Shown: piece after piece, positions 51,541-62,585 of the stretch
How the letters are laid out: every line of letters starts with the position of its first letter
Position numbering within the stretch: the stretch's first letter is position 1
Assembly: GCA_035772405.1 (NCBI GenBank)
Contig: JAYKKM010000375.1
Span: 1,759,501-1,823,500, forward strand
DNA length: 64,000 bases
From: Chrysogorgia sp. JL179-B06
Lineage: Eukaryota; Cnidaria; Anthozoa; Scleralcyonacea; Chrysogorgiidae
Direction of reading: 5' to 3'
The notes under the pieces: generated by a model
The model's input: the letters and a program-made list of their open reading frames with translations, nothing else
What the model was told of the DNA's origin: nothing
Database searches by the model: none
Made by a program: the position numbers and the translations under genes

Positions 51541-52110
51541 CTAAATATCGCCTGCGTTCGATGAGCGCTGACCGTTACATAATCTCGTATTCCGATGAAA
51601 CTACTCATTTGATAAGTTGATGTTGAGCTCTCGCACGCTGCAGTTTCTTTAGGAACTACCGCTCGCGAAGTTTGGACCCCTGATCTCGCGCAAGAGGGCA
51701 TTCATAGGCGAAACGACGATGATCGTGGATGGACGATCTTTATTGAGGATGGAAGGGTCGATGGAAGACATGAAATCAATCACAGCTGGTAAAAGTTGGT
51801 AAATCAAAGATATACCAAACCCTGTCGGCAAAATAAAAAAATTAAAAAAAAGGCAGTCCCGTATTGTCAACAACAATAGCCTTCAGCGCTTCGTACTGCT
51901 CCTCCTTCAACATCACATTCTTTCTCACAAGAACGTGCAACGCTTTATCTACGACTTCGTGGATCAAAAACGAAAGTGTATATTTGCTTTATTTAGCGTT
52001 TCGCAAGTTAGGCTGCCTGGGACGAGGTTGCGATGGATCTGGGAATGAAAGACCCAATTTTGGGACTTTTTCATCGGAGTTCCCGAGAGCCTCTGTTTCT
52101 TGACACAAGC
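51540..52110 (-). pseudogene. RecQ-like DNA helicase fragment, copy 2
   Basis: Minus strand: LIHEVVDKALHVL (about 51965), VMLKEEQYEALKAIVVDN, then after a frameshift FILPTGFGISLIYQLLPAV and STIIVVSPMNALLREI. The Walker A Lys of GFGKS is Ile here, so ATP binding would be lost. Homologous in sequence and flanks to 22085-22640. Copy 1 has lost the frame right after GKSLI, so the two copies are broken at different points. Confidence 0.7.
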
Positions 52111-52339
52111 TCTCTCTGTTTCTTGGCTCAAGGAACGCAGGCTCTGACCGTTAAAGAAAAAAATTCATGTAATGGCATTAATCGTGACTTAAAGCCGAGC
52201 TAGTTTAAGATCACTTCCAGTTTTGTTTACACCGGACAAATGCAAGGAGTTGTTTCAATTGACTACCGCTGCAATTGAGGTCGATTTTCAAGTTGTAAGA
52301 CCTCATCCTGCATGGACATGGAATTAATTTTATCGTCCA

Positions 52340-52767
52340 ACAACCAACCAAAATGCTTCAAACAGTAAGCGAGCAAGGGGTTGTTGTGTACACGTATTTA
52401 TAGTAGTTTATATATTGTGAGTATATGAATCTCGCAATTTTTGTTTGGACTTGTGAAACACAAGGGGGCTCCGTTTGCCTGTAGATATTCAACACAATTC
52501 TCGCGTTTGAACTACAAGTTCACCGAAAATCATCTAAATTTTAAACTACATTTGATTAAATGGATCGCTCCACTGCAAAGTAAATGAAAGGGTTTATACC
52601 AAAGGAGAGTTAGGTCGGGCGTAGATGAGCAATTTCAAATGTGCTGAATAAAATAAACAATAAGTGCTGTATCACATATCATCAGATACAACCTATATCA
52701 GAGTATCATGGCCCTCATGGTTTCAACTTCCTACTTTTTTTAGAAACGTGGTCGTCACTGTTCTGCT
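52340..52767 (+). promoter_or_regulatory. upstream region of GPCR copy 2, shared with copy 1
   Basis: Homologous to 11009-11430 (inverted). It contains the 'ACAGTAAGCGAGCAAGGGG' core (about 52365) and the 'TCCTACTTTTTTTAG' acceptor-like site (52727-52742), 25 bp before the start codon. This suggests a non-coding first exon upstream. Promoter position unknown. Confidence 0.45.
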
Positions 52768-53643
52768 ATGGTTGGCTTCTTATTTTTGGGGGAAATTATC
52801 TTGTCTCTTATCTCTTTCATCTCGAATGCCATGTTTTTGGTCGTTCTCGCAAGAAACAGGGACCTCGTAAAGAAAAAACGTATCACTTATCACGTCGTAA
52901 ACCTCGCAGTGGCTGACACATTGTATAATTTAGGCCGATTGGGTTTCATGCCTTTCGTCATCCTATTATTTGTCAGTGATCCAACTTTGAATGAAATCCG
53001 AACATCGTTTAGCGTGTTCATTTCACTGCAATTTTCTTTTTTGTTGGCTTCTATGACAGCAATGCTTTTTATGGCCATCGAAAGAGTTGTAGTGATTACA
53101 AAACCTCTTACATGGAGCAAAATTTTGCCACGTAAAAGAATGCTATTCGTTATGCTTGGTTTCTGGATTCTAGTTGGTTTCTGGATTATATTTAGTTCCT
53201 GGTATATAATTATTTCACACAATGTAGAATTTGTGACTCGTGTTGTCCTAGCATACGTTATTTTACATCTTTTACTTATACTCTTGTCAGTGGCAGTCAA
53301 TATCTACATGTTCAAAAAACTTCGGGGAAAAGCTAGATCTTCAGATCCCCTATTAGGCAATCAGAGTAACACCGTACGTCTTCAGCACAAAGCATCTGTA
53401 CTAGTGTTATTATTGGCTGTTATAATGATTATCACATGTTTGCCTATTTCTATATATATGGTGATAGGTATTGCATGTTTTCTGTTTAAGATGGAATGTA
53501 TATATAGTAATTTAACGCTTTTCAGTTGTTTAATTATCGTTCTAAACTTTAATTTTCTCGTCAACCCGTTCATCTACATATGGAAGGACAGAGCATATCG
53601 AAAGGCTTTCTATCATACCTTTAACATTAAAAGAAATTTGTAA
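52768..53643 (+). CDS. rhodopsin-like (class A) G protein-coupled receptor, orphan
   Basis: 291 residues, one exon, paralogue of the receptor at 10112-11008 (most of TM1, TM2, TM6 and TM7 identical). Seen: NLAVAD in TM2 (Asp 50), AIERVVVITKPL after TM3 (ER for DRY), Trp in TM4, CLP in TM6, NPFIYIWKDRAYRKAFYH in TM7 and the start of the tail. The loop between TM2 and TM3 and the TM4-TM5 region differ most from the paralogue, which is where ligand contacts usually lie, so the two may bind different ligands (inference). The start codon aligns with that of the paralogue. No frameshift. Ligand and expression unknown. Confidence 0.85.
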   Translation: MVGFLFLGEIILSLISFISNAMFLVVLARNRDLVKKKRITYHVVNLAVADTLYNLGRLGFMPFVILLFVSDPTLNEIRTSFSVFISLQFSFLLASMTAMLFMAIERVVVITKPLTWSKILPRKRMLFVMLGFWILVGFWIIFSSWYIIISHNVEFVTRVVLAYVILHLLLILLSVAVNIYMFKKLRGKARSSDPLLGNQSNTVRLQHKASVLVLLLAVIMIITCLPISIYMVIGIACFLFKMECIYSNLTLFSCLIIVLNFNFLVNPFIYIWKDRAYRKAFYHTFNIKRNL

Positions 53644-54330
53644 AAATCAGGCATGCAATGCACACATGCAAGTAAACTAAATGTACTTCATCATTAAAAA
53701 CTTCTTGTTTAGATAAGCGTTTATATGATTTTATATTAAATAAATATCTGCTATACAAATTAAATGACAACATAACTGCTCACTATATATGAGAAAAATA
53801 GGTACGCGATGCGTACATGCGTCTACGTTTGCGATGGGGCACAATTATTATCGTGGATCAGATGTATCGTAGTACAACTGGAAACGATTAATATTTGGAA
53901 TTTACATTCGTTGGAAGTGATTACTATAATGATTTCCGGTGAAGGAAAATCATTACTTTACACATAAATTGGTGGACTGGTGCAGATATATTAACCATTA
54001 ATAACTGACTAATATGCATTGATTGCATTCATGGACACAGTGCTACACTACCCATGTATTGTAGTTTTTTAACACTTGATCTTGGAACTATTAAACAACT
54101 TGCATCTTGGGTAAGAAATACTAAACATCAATAACAGAAACATGTTTTTTAAACAATCATAAACTTTTATTATTATGCAATACTTAAATGCCTACAGACA
54201 ATTATTGATGTCTTGCCACCTAAAAATATCAAAAATTGTCTGCATGTGATATAATTTTCTTTGCGTGACTTACTTTCTCAACTCCCTATATTGGATTTGG
54301 CTTACATATCATATCAATAATTATTATATA
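53644..54330. other. intergenic, no recognisable gene
   Basis: The first 80 bp still match the region beyond the stop of GPCR copy 1 ('CTTGTTTAGATAAG'). The rest is unique-looking AT-rich DNA. Confidence 0.45.
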
Positions 54331-54407
54331 GCTACTAGTAGGATATGAACTATCGCGCAATTTTATTGGCTCGTCTACTACTAGGCTACATCTCATATCC
54401 TAGCAGT
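54331..54407. repeat. small foldback, 17-bp arms
   Basis: 'CTACTAGTAGGATATGA' and 'TCATATCCTAGCAGTAG' are inverted with one mismatch around a 42-bp loop. The right arm overlaps the start of the adjacent tandem duplication. Confidence 0.65.
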
Positions 54408-54654
54408 AGAGAAAAAACAAGATGGTAGCATGTTTTTTACACCTGAAATCGAAAAATAGCTGAAATCGATAGGGTTTTATAAATAAACCCCAAACTCACT
54501 AAGTGTTTGGTTATATTATATGAACTAGCAGTAGAGAAAAAATAAGATGGAAGCATGTTTTTTACACCTGAAATCGAAAAATAGCTGAAATCGATAGGGT
54601 TTTATAAATAAACCCCAAACTCACTAAGTGTTTGGTTATATTATATGAACTAAT
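54399..54654 (+). repeat. tandem duplication, 126 bp x2
   Basis: Two copies from 'CTAGCAGTAGAGAAAAAA' to 'GGTTATATTATATGAA' differ at only a few bases, so the duplication is recent. Confidence 0.95.
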
Positions 54655-54694
54655 AGTCAACTTGGAGCTTTGCACCTTGTTGGCTATGAGCTGA

Positions 54695-54845
54695 TATACG
54701 ACTTTAGCTCATCGGATAATTGTTAATTATCCAGACCTCTGTCAATGTTATCCGCCTCAGGTTTCGGCAGATAACATTAATCTCGGCATGGATAATTCTT
54801 GATATCATGCTCAGCCTCATCCAATAATTGTTTAATATTATTTTT
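54695..54845. mobile_element. foldback element, copy 1
   Basis: 'GATAATTGTTAATTATCCAG' pairs loosely with 'GGATAATTCTTGATATC', and 'ATGTTATC' with 'GATAACAT'. The right end 'TATCATGCTCAGCCTCATCC' matches 61165-61185 inverted, so it is related to the element at 61150-61310. Confidence 0.55.
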
Positions 54846-54965
54846 CTGTATAGCGAGTACAGATATTAAACAGATCTAATTAATTAGTAAATAGCACAAC
54901 ATAAACAATAGAAAAGAAAGGATTTTGCACTGGATAGTGATATTTAGTATTTACTGTAACGTCGT

Positions 54966-55024
54966 ACCCAGGCGTTTCACTCCCGCCAGTAGGTGAGGGT
55001 GGGAGCGAAAAGCCTGGGTACGAG
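54966..55024. repeat. GC-rich hairpin 'CGTACCCAGGC'
   Basis: 'CGTACCCAGGCGTTTCACTC' and 'GAGCGAAAAGCCTGGGTACG' form a long stem with a short loop. It stands out by GC content from the AT-rich surroundings. Probably a small transposable element. Confidence 0.7.
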
Positions 55025-55044
55025 GTTCTATTTACTGTTTAGTT

Positions 55045-55300
55045 TAGTTTATTAGATTTATCACTCTTAGGTGAACGGAATAACCCAACAGGCTAAAAGC
55101 CCAATTATAGGGGTTCCGAAGGCCTACGATTTTAGGTCGTTAACCGAGAAGACCTGAAAGTCTTACCATTTGCTGATATTATTGCAAAGGCAGCACTTTC
55201 TCCTCAATTATTTTTAAGACCTTGAGTGGAGATCCGACCCAGGATTTGAACCTGTCTCCCAGCTCATAGACATGTGTGGTAACCACTAGATGTGGTTAGT
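55045..55300 (-). repeat. tRNA-related SINE-like remnant
   Basis: The minus strand carries 'AGGTTCAAATCCTGGGTCG', a good B box, at about 55235-55253. No clear A box precedes it ('CTAGTGGTTACCACAC' is a possible decayed one). Length and B box suggest an old tRNA-derived SINE. Confidence 0.35.
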
Positions 55301-55545
55301 ATCAGGTATAGTATCTACACTGTACAGGTATAGTATCTGCACTGAAGGATTACAATGCTATTGAGAAAACATGGAACCCGGTCTATGGATTACCTAAATA
55401 GACTAAATAATTATTATTCATACCCCAGTTTTCACTACCACAAAAACAATCAACAAAATCAACTCAAAATTATTTGTGTCCAAGTGGAGCACTTTTTAAC
55501 ATGTGAATGTAACACTGTTTCCTTTGTCAACAAGTGGATGTAACA
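55301..55545. other. intergenic, no recognisable gene
   Basis: Short stretch before the LINE 3' tail. The 62-codon open frame at 55355-55543 has no domain. Confidence 0.35.
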
Positions 55546-55684
55546 CTGTAATAATAATAATAATAACATATTTATTTAGAACAGACGGCCTACATCACTA
55601 AACTAGTGCTTTTCAGCAGGGCTCTGTGTAAATAGTATACAAATGAGAAAAAACATATAAAAAAAAAATAAAGTATAAAATTAT

Positions 55685-57649
55685 CTATAGAGATTTAAAA
55701 AATCTAAAAACAGCAGGTTTAAAAGTGGATAAACAAGACAAATTTATAATATTCACATCTAAAATGTTCCAGTCCGTGATAAAATTACAATTAGATCTAA
55801 GAAGTCCTTTACATGTACTGGATTTCATTGATCGTAAATCATTCTTATGTCTCGTGTTGTAACCATGAACATCTGCATTTCGAATAAAAGTATTTTCAAT
55901 GTCATTTATCCTATTTATTGATTTATATACATGGAGGCATCTGCATATACTTCTTCTTTCTTTTAACGTAAACCAGTGTAACGTTTTTAGGGCATCACTG
56001 GATGAGGAAAACATCGGTCTATCTAGAACTAATTTTGCTGCCTTGTTATGCAATACTTGTAGGTTATCCATCAAAATTTTGTTTTCTTTATCTCCCCAAA
56101 CCAGGCTGCCATATTCCATTATTGGAGTAATCATTGTATTGACAAATATTATCCGTGCATGCCTGGGTAGTAGATGCTTTATTCTACGTAGGATGCCAAG
56201 GCGTTGCGAAACTTTTATTTGCAATTTCTCAATGTGACTCTTCCAGGATAGATTCCTATCGATAATAACACCGAGGTACTTGAAGGACTGAACTCTTTCC
56301 AGTGGTGCGTCATTTACTAACAGTTGAACGTTCGCAAACTGCTTTAATTTAATTGAATTTCCGATAATCATCAATTTTGATTTAGAAACGTTAAGCAATA
56401 ACTTATTATTCCAAAGCCACTTCATGACACCTTGTAAATCCATATCCAATTTAGTCTGTAATTCATCTGCTGTTGAGGCTGGACAAAACATTGCTATGTC
56501 ATCTGCAAATATTACCATACGACAGTTTTTTAAGCATGTTTGTACACCATTGATATAAGCTAAAAACAATAGTGGTCCAAGTGTAGACCCCTGTGGCACT
56601 CCAACAGAGATCTTCAGGCTTTCAGATAAAGAATTTCCAACGGCTGTTTGCTGAAACCTGTTTGAAAGGAATGATTGAAACCAACACAGTGTTTGACCAT
56701 GGACACCAACACACTTCAACTTTTTTATGAGGACTTGATGGTTTACCGTATCAAAAGCATTTTTTATATCTAAATAAATTACTCCAGTAACTTGTTTATT
56801 GTCCATATGTTTGAGTATGTTGTCGGTAAAATTAGTCAGAGCCATTTCAGTTGAACGATTAGCTCGAAATCCATATTGCGTTGAGGAAAGAATAGAGTTT
56901 TCCTTTAGATAACTGCTTAATTGATCATGTGCAGTCCTCTCGATAATTTTACTAACGGCTGGGAGGACTGAGATAGGTCGATAGTTATCTTTTGAGGTCC
57001 TATCTCCATCTTTAAATAACGCGAAGACCTTTGCGGATTTCCACCTCTTAGGAAAACAACCATTAGCGTACGAATTGTTGATTAGGCTTGTAAGTACAGG
57101 AGCAACCACACCAGCTGCATCTTTCAGCATTCTAATACTAGTTTTATCCAGTCCAGCGGCTTTATTAGATTTGAGCTCGAGCAACTTCCTTTGAACATAG
57201 TCACTTGTGACACTTTGAAAATGAAATTCATTTGGATAATTGTAATCATTATTATCTGGCCAAATAGTTGGTGTGTTAGTAAAAATTTTCTGTATCTTTT
57301 TTCCGATAGAAGTAAAATATTTATTCAATATCGAGGCAACGGACAAACTTTCCGTATATAATTTGCAACCATCGTATATGGCATTTATGTCGGAGCTTGC
57401 CGATTGTGGTAGGCTTTCTTTTATTGATTTCCACATCTTTTTTCCATCACCTTTACTGTCTTCAATTAGTTTACAATAATATTCAGACTTAAGCTTTCTC
57501 TCTTTCTGATTTATAGTGTTTCTTAACAACTTGTACTTTTTCCAATAGCAGGCGCTGTTTGACGTTTTTGCCTTCTTGAAATAAAACTGTTTTTTATATC
57601 TCATTGCTATCAATTCTGAAGTAACCCAGGGATTCTTTAAACCTTTCAC
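55685..57649 (-). pseudogene. LINE reverse transcriptase (intact open frame)
   Basis: 654 codons, no internal stop. GLKNPWVTSEL is the linker after the endonuclease. RPISVLP near residue 224, LDIKNAFDTVNH (motif A, 293-304), GVPQGSTLGPLLF (motif B, 350-362), FADDIAMF (motif C, 381-388), then the thumb YLGVIIDRNLSWKSHI and IMEYGSLVWGD. All catalytic aspartates are present, so RT itself could be active. It begins with GTG because the upstream frame is shifted, so it would not be translated normally. Confidence 0.9.
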
Positions 57650-58270
57650 CGCTTATATTGTATCGGCGCATGGGAGTCAGCCACCTCACTAAACAGATGT
57701 TCCCACATAAAGACTTTCTCATCAATATCTTCCACACCATCGATGACGGACCAAGGAACAGCATTTAGATCATTCACAAAAGCATCCTTTTTATAATTTT
57801 TGAAACAACGGAATTCAAATTGCCTTGGTGGCACGCGTTGAATACCGCCTTTTATTACACAGAATATTAGAGAATGATCACTAATGAGTGGGTGCATAAC
57901 TCCGGCTTGAACTATTTTATGACCACAGTTAACAAACAATAAGTCAATTATTGTCCTCGAGTATTCGTTTATTCTTGTGTGGTCTTTAATTAATTGATCC
58001 AAACTGAATTCCAATGCAAATGACTTTAGATCTTTTGGTACGGCTTTGTTGAAGTCGACATTGAAATCACCTAAGATCACAAGTTCACAGCAATCAGAAT
58101 ACATCTGCTGAAGGGACGATCTCAAAAATTGTGCAAAAACAGAGATGTTCAAATCAGGAGGACGATAAATTGAGCCAATAATCATTCGTTTACAATGAGG
58201 CCTTTTGATTTCAATCCAAATTTGTTCATCAGTTATGTTAGGTTGACCAGATATTATATTGTAAGGGATC
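57646..58270 (-). pseudogene. LINE endonuclease, C-terminal part
   Basis: After the deletion the frame resumes at IPYNIISGQP and goes on through IIGSIYRPPD, LVILGDFNVDF, DLLFVN and ISDHSLIFC, the remaining endonuclease motifs, including the catalytic Asp-His (SDH). It ends at HAPIQYKR with a stop caused by one missing base. The RT frame starts four bases away. Confidence 0.85.
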
Positions 58271-59027
58271 CTCGCGATTTCACAGGATCACTCCTATCCT
58301 TTCGACCAAACGTATAACCCGATATATTGAGTTCATCGTCGCTTATATTAGATGTTAGCCAAGTTTCGGTTGAAGCCAAAACGTCGAAAGAATGTTCTTG
58401 AATAAGCTTCTTTATTTCATCAAACTTGCAAATTAAACGATTAACGTTCAAATGAGCAATTTTAAAACCTCTTTTTAGTCGAATATCTGGTTCCTGGTTT
58501 ATTTGAGGATCTTCGCACTCGGGATTCAAATTTGAAATCGAAGGACTGGATAACGGACAAATGCACGAAATACAAATCCAAGACATTTCCGGATTTGTAA
58601 GATGTAAAAATTCCAATTCAGCCATGTTAATACATTTGATGTGGTACCAATGGTCGCAGTCGTCACACTGAATTGCTCTCTGATTTTTTCGACATCCCTT
58701 ATTACAAACTTGACAAACATCCATGGGACCTGGATTTGTACTTACATCTCCAGTCAGTATCACCAATTGAGTAGCAAATAAAGTGGCTTTAGCTAGACCA
58801 AGTATCGATACCACTTGAAGGTCAACGCGTGGTAAAGTACTTCGCAAGGTCTGACGAGGAAGACCCGATTTTCTAGTTGGAAATTGCTTCACATCCCATT
58901 TAGCACCACAAAAAACATGAGAACTATTTCTAGAATCGTTTCCCACATCAAAACTGGATAGTACAAAAGTCAGGAGCAGAATTTTGCATAAAAGTGCCGA
59001 GAACAATAAGACACATCTGTTCGCCAT
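58254..59027 (-). pseudogene. LINE N-terminal part: 2A-like peptide, PHD finger, start of endonuclease
   Basis: 257 codons. Residues 1-25 are hydrophobic, like a signal or membrane segment. LATQLVILTGDVSTNPGP ends at residue 101 (about 58725), with the D-V-x-x-N-P-G-P signature of 2A-like peptides, which make the ribosome skip the Gly-Pro bond. 2A-like peptides are known in some CR1/L2-type LINEs of marine invertebrates. Residues about 104-155 have a C4HC3 spacing (CQVCNKGC, CDDCDHWYHIKC, WICISC), a PHD-type finger. From about residue 187 HLNVNRL...STETWL is the start of an apurinic-type endonuclease. The frame is lost at KSRGSLTI by a small deletion. Confidence 0.85.
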
Positions 59028-59030
59028 GAC

Positions 59031-59947
59031 AGTGAATCAACCACAATTTCCTTTTGCAAAATTTCCTTTTGCAACCACAGCAGCTGTGATATTTTTAGCA
59101 ACTTCATTTCCCTGTTTGCAACATCTTGCTCACCAATTAGAGGCGTTAGTATGCCTTGCATATTATCCACTTGTTCAATGGATGAACCCTCTCGGGCACT
59201 ACTTTATATTATGTACCTAGTTCCATATTTGTCATCTTTGTATGTGAAGTTGATGAACTCATATTACTCTTCCCCTCTTGTGCCGTGTCTAGAAAGAACT
59301 CCCAGAAGACAACTTTAATGCTTCCAGTGTTTATATCTGTCAAAAGGCTTAGCCTTTCTTGCTTGGTCGACTCAAATTGCAACTTGGAATTTTCTTTGTA
59401 CCATATAGTTTCGTAAGCTTCCCATTTTATGGCGATTGTTTCGTTCTGGCAGACACTTCTCAATGAAGTGATGGTAAGGAAGTGATGGTCTTGCCACTTT
59501 CGATTTTTGTAGATTCGAATGAAAGTGGTGCTGATAGAGTGAGACTCGCGTGCTTTTCAGTTACAATATTTCTAGCACTATATTTATCATTTTAACCATA
59601 CTTTTTCATCGACGACTTCGTTTAGCTTTTTACGAGCACAATGGCCTCTAAATGACTGCAGCCGGCTATTGTTTTGGTTCCGTAGAATCACTTTGGAGAT
59701 TAATACTCATAACTTGTCCTTGATAAAATTTCGAAAATCAAAGCAAACAGTGCCAGACTGTTGACAGAAAATTTCAGACGCGCTCGACTGGCTCGCCCAA
59801 GTACTACATCACATAACCTGTAAGTCACTTCGTACTCAGTTCGTAGTAATCACGGTAGTAACAGCGAACTTTTTAAATAATATTTTTATGGAGATATAAG
59901 TTGTTACGTCACAAATTGGCGAAGACGAAACACAGCCAAATATATAG
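59031..59947. other. possible LINE 5' UTR, then intergenic DNA
   Basis: A minus-strand frame 59209-59463 (84 codons, WEAYETIWYKENSK) is of unknown nature. No promoter or end of the LINE could be fixed. The rest shows nothing recognisable. Confidence 0.35.
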
Positions 59948-60038
59948 TCATGGTGAAGGAAAATTTCGAGAGTTGGAATATACACATTATAAGACCAAAG
60001 CGGGACCAGTTGCGAAAAATACAACTTCAAGGCCTTAC
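59948..60038 (-). repeat. tRNA-derived repeat, 3' part, diverged
   Basis: 'ATGGTGAAGGAAAATTTCGA' to 'GACCAGTTGCGAAAAATACA' matches the non-tRNA half of the 276-bp unit, with several substitutions. The tRNA-like half is missing. Confidence 0.8.
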
Positions 60039-60455
60039 AACAATAACAAAAATACACTAAAATAGCTTTATTTAATGGTCAAAATTATTTAGCCTAAGAT
60101 AGGCTAATTGGGGACACTATCTAACTACTAATAAATTACATATAAGTTAATATATCCTATCTAATTACCAATAAATTACAAAAGTAAGATAATATCGGCA
60201 ATTGCATAATAATTTTACAATAAAAATAATATTTACAATGAACTTAAAACGATTGGTCAGACATACTGTACATAGAACATTCATGTACTGCAAAGCTCGC
60301 AGCAGTTGCTGTTATATTTTCTAAAAGGCTACTAATATCCAACTTACGAATAACATTTTTAAATTGACATTGGTCCAAAATAAGGTAATTTTGTCTTTTC
60401 AGATTCATCAAGATAGCGAACGGAGGCTTTAATCTTTAATCTTTAATCTTTAACT
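60039..60455 (-). other. unidentified, one weak open frame
   Basis: The minus strand from about 60395 to 60247 is open for some 50 codons (QFKNVIRKLDISSLLENITA) and ends at a stop before AT-rich DNA. It could be a terminal exon or a LINE remnant, but I do not recognise it. (AATCTTT)n-like repeat at 60428-60452. Confidence 0.25.
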
Positions 60456-60464
60456 AGAAATACG

Positions 60465-60790
60465 TTATACGCAACACCCCTCGCCCGCTTATACTGTTTG
60501 AAACTTTTATAGCGTAGTTGCTAATTTACTACTGTAATACAGTACTGTAGTTCTTTTACTTGAATTAGGTATTAGCCCATTTATTTGCAAAACTGAATAA
60601 ATTTGCAGTGGACAATATCTCTGAGAGCTTTGTGTTGTTTGAATTTAATTCTTCCATAGGACATCAAACTAAATAGCGTAAACTTTTTAAATTTTTGGGT
60701 GCAGTACCTGGCACCTGCACTGAACAGAATAATGGGGAAGTTTACTGCCGTTTCTACCATAAATCACTAAGAAAGAAATTACAGCACTTG
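60465..60790 (+). repeat. dispersed repeat with 'ACAGTAAGCG' core, complement orientation
   Basis: Relative of 11395-11850 and 1790-1950: 'CCCCTCGCCCGCTTA...CTGTTTGAA', then 'ATCTCTGAGAGC', 'GACATCAAACTA' and 'GTGCAGTACCTG'. A further partial relative ('CACTAAGAAAGAAATTA') occurs at 61715-61800. Confidence 0.65.
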
Positions 60791-60934
60791 TCTCACACGA
60801 GAGAAAAACTCGAGCCCCAGGACTGACATGTGTACCCCTCCCATAAATTTCCATGAGATGTATGAATATTTATCCCTTAATTGCGGTTATACTTCATGGT
60901 AATACTAGACCGGATTTCCATCTGTTTTTTATAC

Positions 60935-61035
60935 CCCTAACCCCAACCGTAACCCAAATCCTAACCCTAATCCTAACCCTAACCCTAACCCCAACCGTAA
61001 CTCTAATCCTAACCATAACCCTAACAATAACCGTA
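60935..61035 (+). repeat. interstitial telomere-like (CCCTAA)n, degenerate
   Basis: About 16 hexamers, mostly CCCTAA with variants CCATAA, CCGTAA and TCCTAA. Shorter patches lie at 50251-50280 and 63968-64000. CCCTAA/TTAGGG is the usual animal telomere repeat. Confidence 0.85.
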
Positions 61036-61149
61036 AAATACGGTGGGAGACTATATGTATTGTTACCATGAAGTATATCCCTTAATTGCAAGTATATATT
61101 TTTAGACACCTCATACCTTTATAATGTTATTGTATGGTAGTAACAGTAC

Positions 61150-61312
61150 AGCATAATATACAATCATTGGATGAGGTTGAGCATCATGATATCAAGAATT
61201 ATCCAGACCGAGGTCAATGTTACCTGCCAAAGCAGATAACTTTGACCGAGGTCTGGATAACTCTTAAATATCATGCATAAGCCGAATCCAATAATTGTTT
61301 TAATGTACATTG
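61150..61312. mobile_element. foldback element, copy 2
   Basis: 'ATTGGATGAGGTTGAGCATC' is mirrored by 'GCATAAGCCGAATCCAAT', and 'TATCCAGACCGAGGTCAA' by 'TTGACCGAGGTCTGGATA' in inverted orientation. It folds as one long imperfect hairpin. Related to 54695-54845. Confidence 0.75.
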
Positions 61313-62500
61313 TTCAAGATAGCCTTACTATAAAAATATACAAACAAATCTACTACAGGCGTTTTTTAATTTGTAATTTTTGCACGTTTGGTCCTAGTGA
61401 CGTCATCAGTGTTAAATAATTTTTGTTTTGGACACCTCCGTGCAATAATTCACAGTATTCAACAGAAATGAGGTCGCACCTGCCAGAGATTAAGAATTCA
61501 CTGGAATTGACCAATAGGAAACGAGAATGAATGTTGAATGTATAATAAATGCTTTTAGCCAGTGGAATTGGGGAAAGTGTTGAGATGAACGGGTACTTCG
61601 TGTTACTGGTAGGTACGCAATACGCATAATGGTTGCAACATTTCATTGGTCTGCAGAATACACCAATCACAAGTGATTGACGTGGCGGGGCCTCTTGCAA
61701 GACCCGGGCATTTTGGCATTTTTAAATTTTTGTGTGCAGCAACAGAATAGTGGGCGGTCGATACGCTGTTTGTACCATCAATCACTAAGAAAGAAATTAC
61801 TTTTTTCACAATATTGATGACTCACGAAATAATCAATGCAGTATTTTGTATATAGACACCAAAGGCTGTTGAAGGAAGAAAGTGCATCTCTATCATACAA
61901 TGAGTGTCCTTTAAAAAAATTCAAATGTCTACGGATGGCATGCATATAGTGCAAATGTATAGGGGTCCATTCAAATTAGATTTACTAAGACGTACCTATT
62001 AGGGATAATACTCCAATTGTTGGTGTGGATAGATTATATACCGTAAGTTGATAATTCTACCCACATTGGACTAATGTGATTTGGAGCTGGCAGCAATATG
62101 GATAACTAAATATTGATGGTCATAATCAGAGGTATGTAGGCATAATGCATGTCAGGGAAACTGATTGGTTACAGAATAATAGAAATCTCAAGTTTTGTAC
62201 CTCTTGTATTAGAAGCAAGTTACATTGTGTAATGCTAGTTAGGAAATTCCATGGAATTTTAACATCATATCTACCAGTAAAGAGCTATTTTCCATGTTTC
62301 AATTAATCTGTTCATACATGTTATAGCACCATTATCTATTGCCTTAATTGACAATATGTGAAGGATATACAACTTTTGAGTTAAAATTAGTTTTTGTAAC
62401 ATTGTACTGTACATTTGTAACAACTGTAATTTGTTAGAAAACAAGACTCCATATATTGATACCAGTGTTAGCATTGAAGGGGCTATCCTGTATAAATATT
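61313..62500. other. intergenic, no recognisable gene
   Basis: Contains a partial copy of the dispersed repeat at 61715-61800. Otherwise AT-rich, unique-looking. Confidence 0.4.
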
Positions 62501-62501
62501 A

Positions 62502-62503
62502 TT

Positions 62504-62538
<35 letters not shown>

Positions 62539-62585
62539 ACTACTAATAATAATGCATTAACAATAATACTACTACTAATAATACC
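62502..62585. repeat. (ATT)n microsatellite and derived TAA-rich DNA
   Basis: Eleven or so ATT units, then imperfect ACTAAT units to about 62582. Confidence 0.9.

Larger units (their letters stand above)
55549..59030 (-). mobile_element. CR1/L2-type LINE with PHD finger and 2A-like peptide
   Basis: Nearly full coding part of a non-LTR element: N-terminal hydrophobic stretch, 2A-like motif, PHD-type finger, endonuclease, RT, 3' UTR and an (TAA)n tail (55549-55566). Two small lesions break the frame: a short deletion near 58254-58270 within the endonuclease, and a one-base loss near 57650 between endonuclease and RT. The 5' UTR limit is unknown (beyond 59030). Confidence 0.9.
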
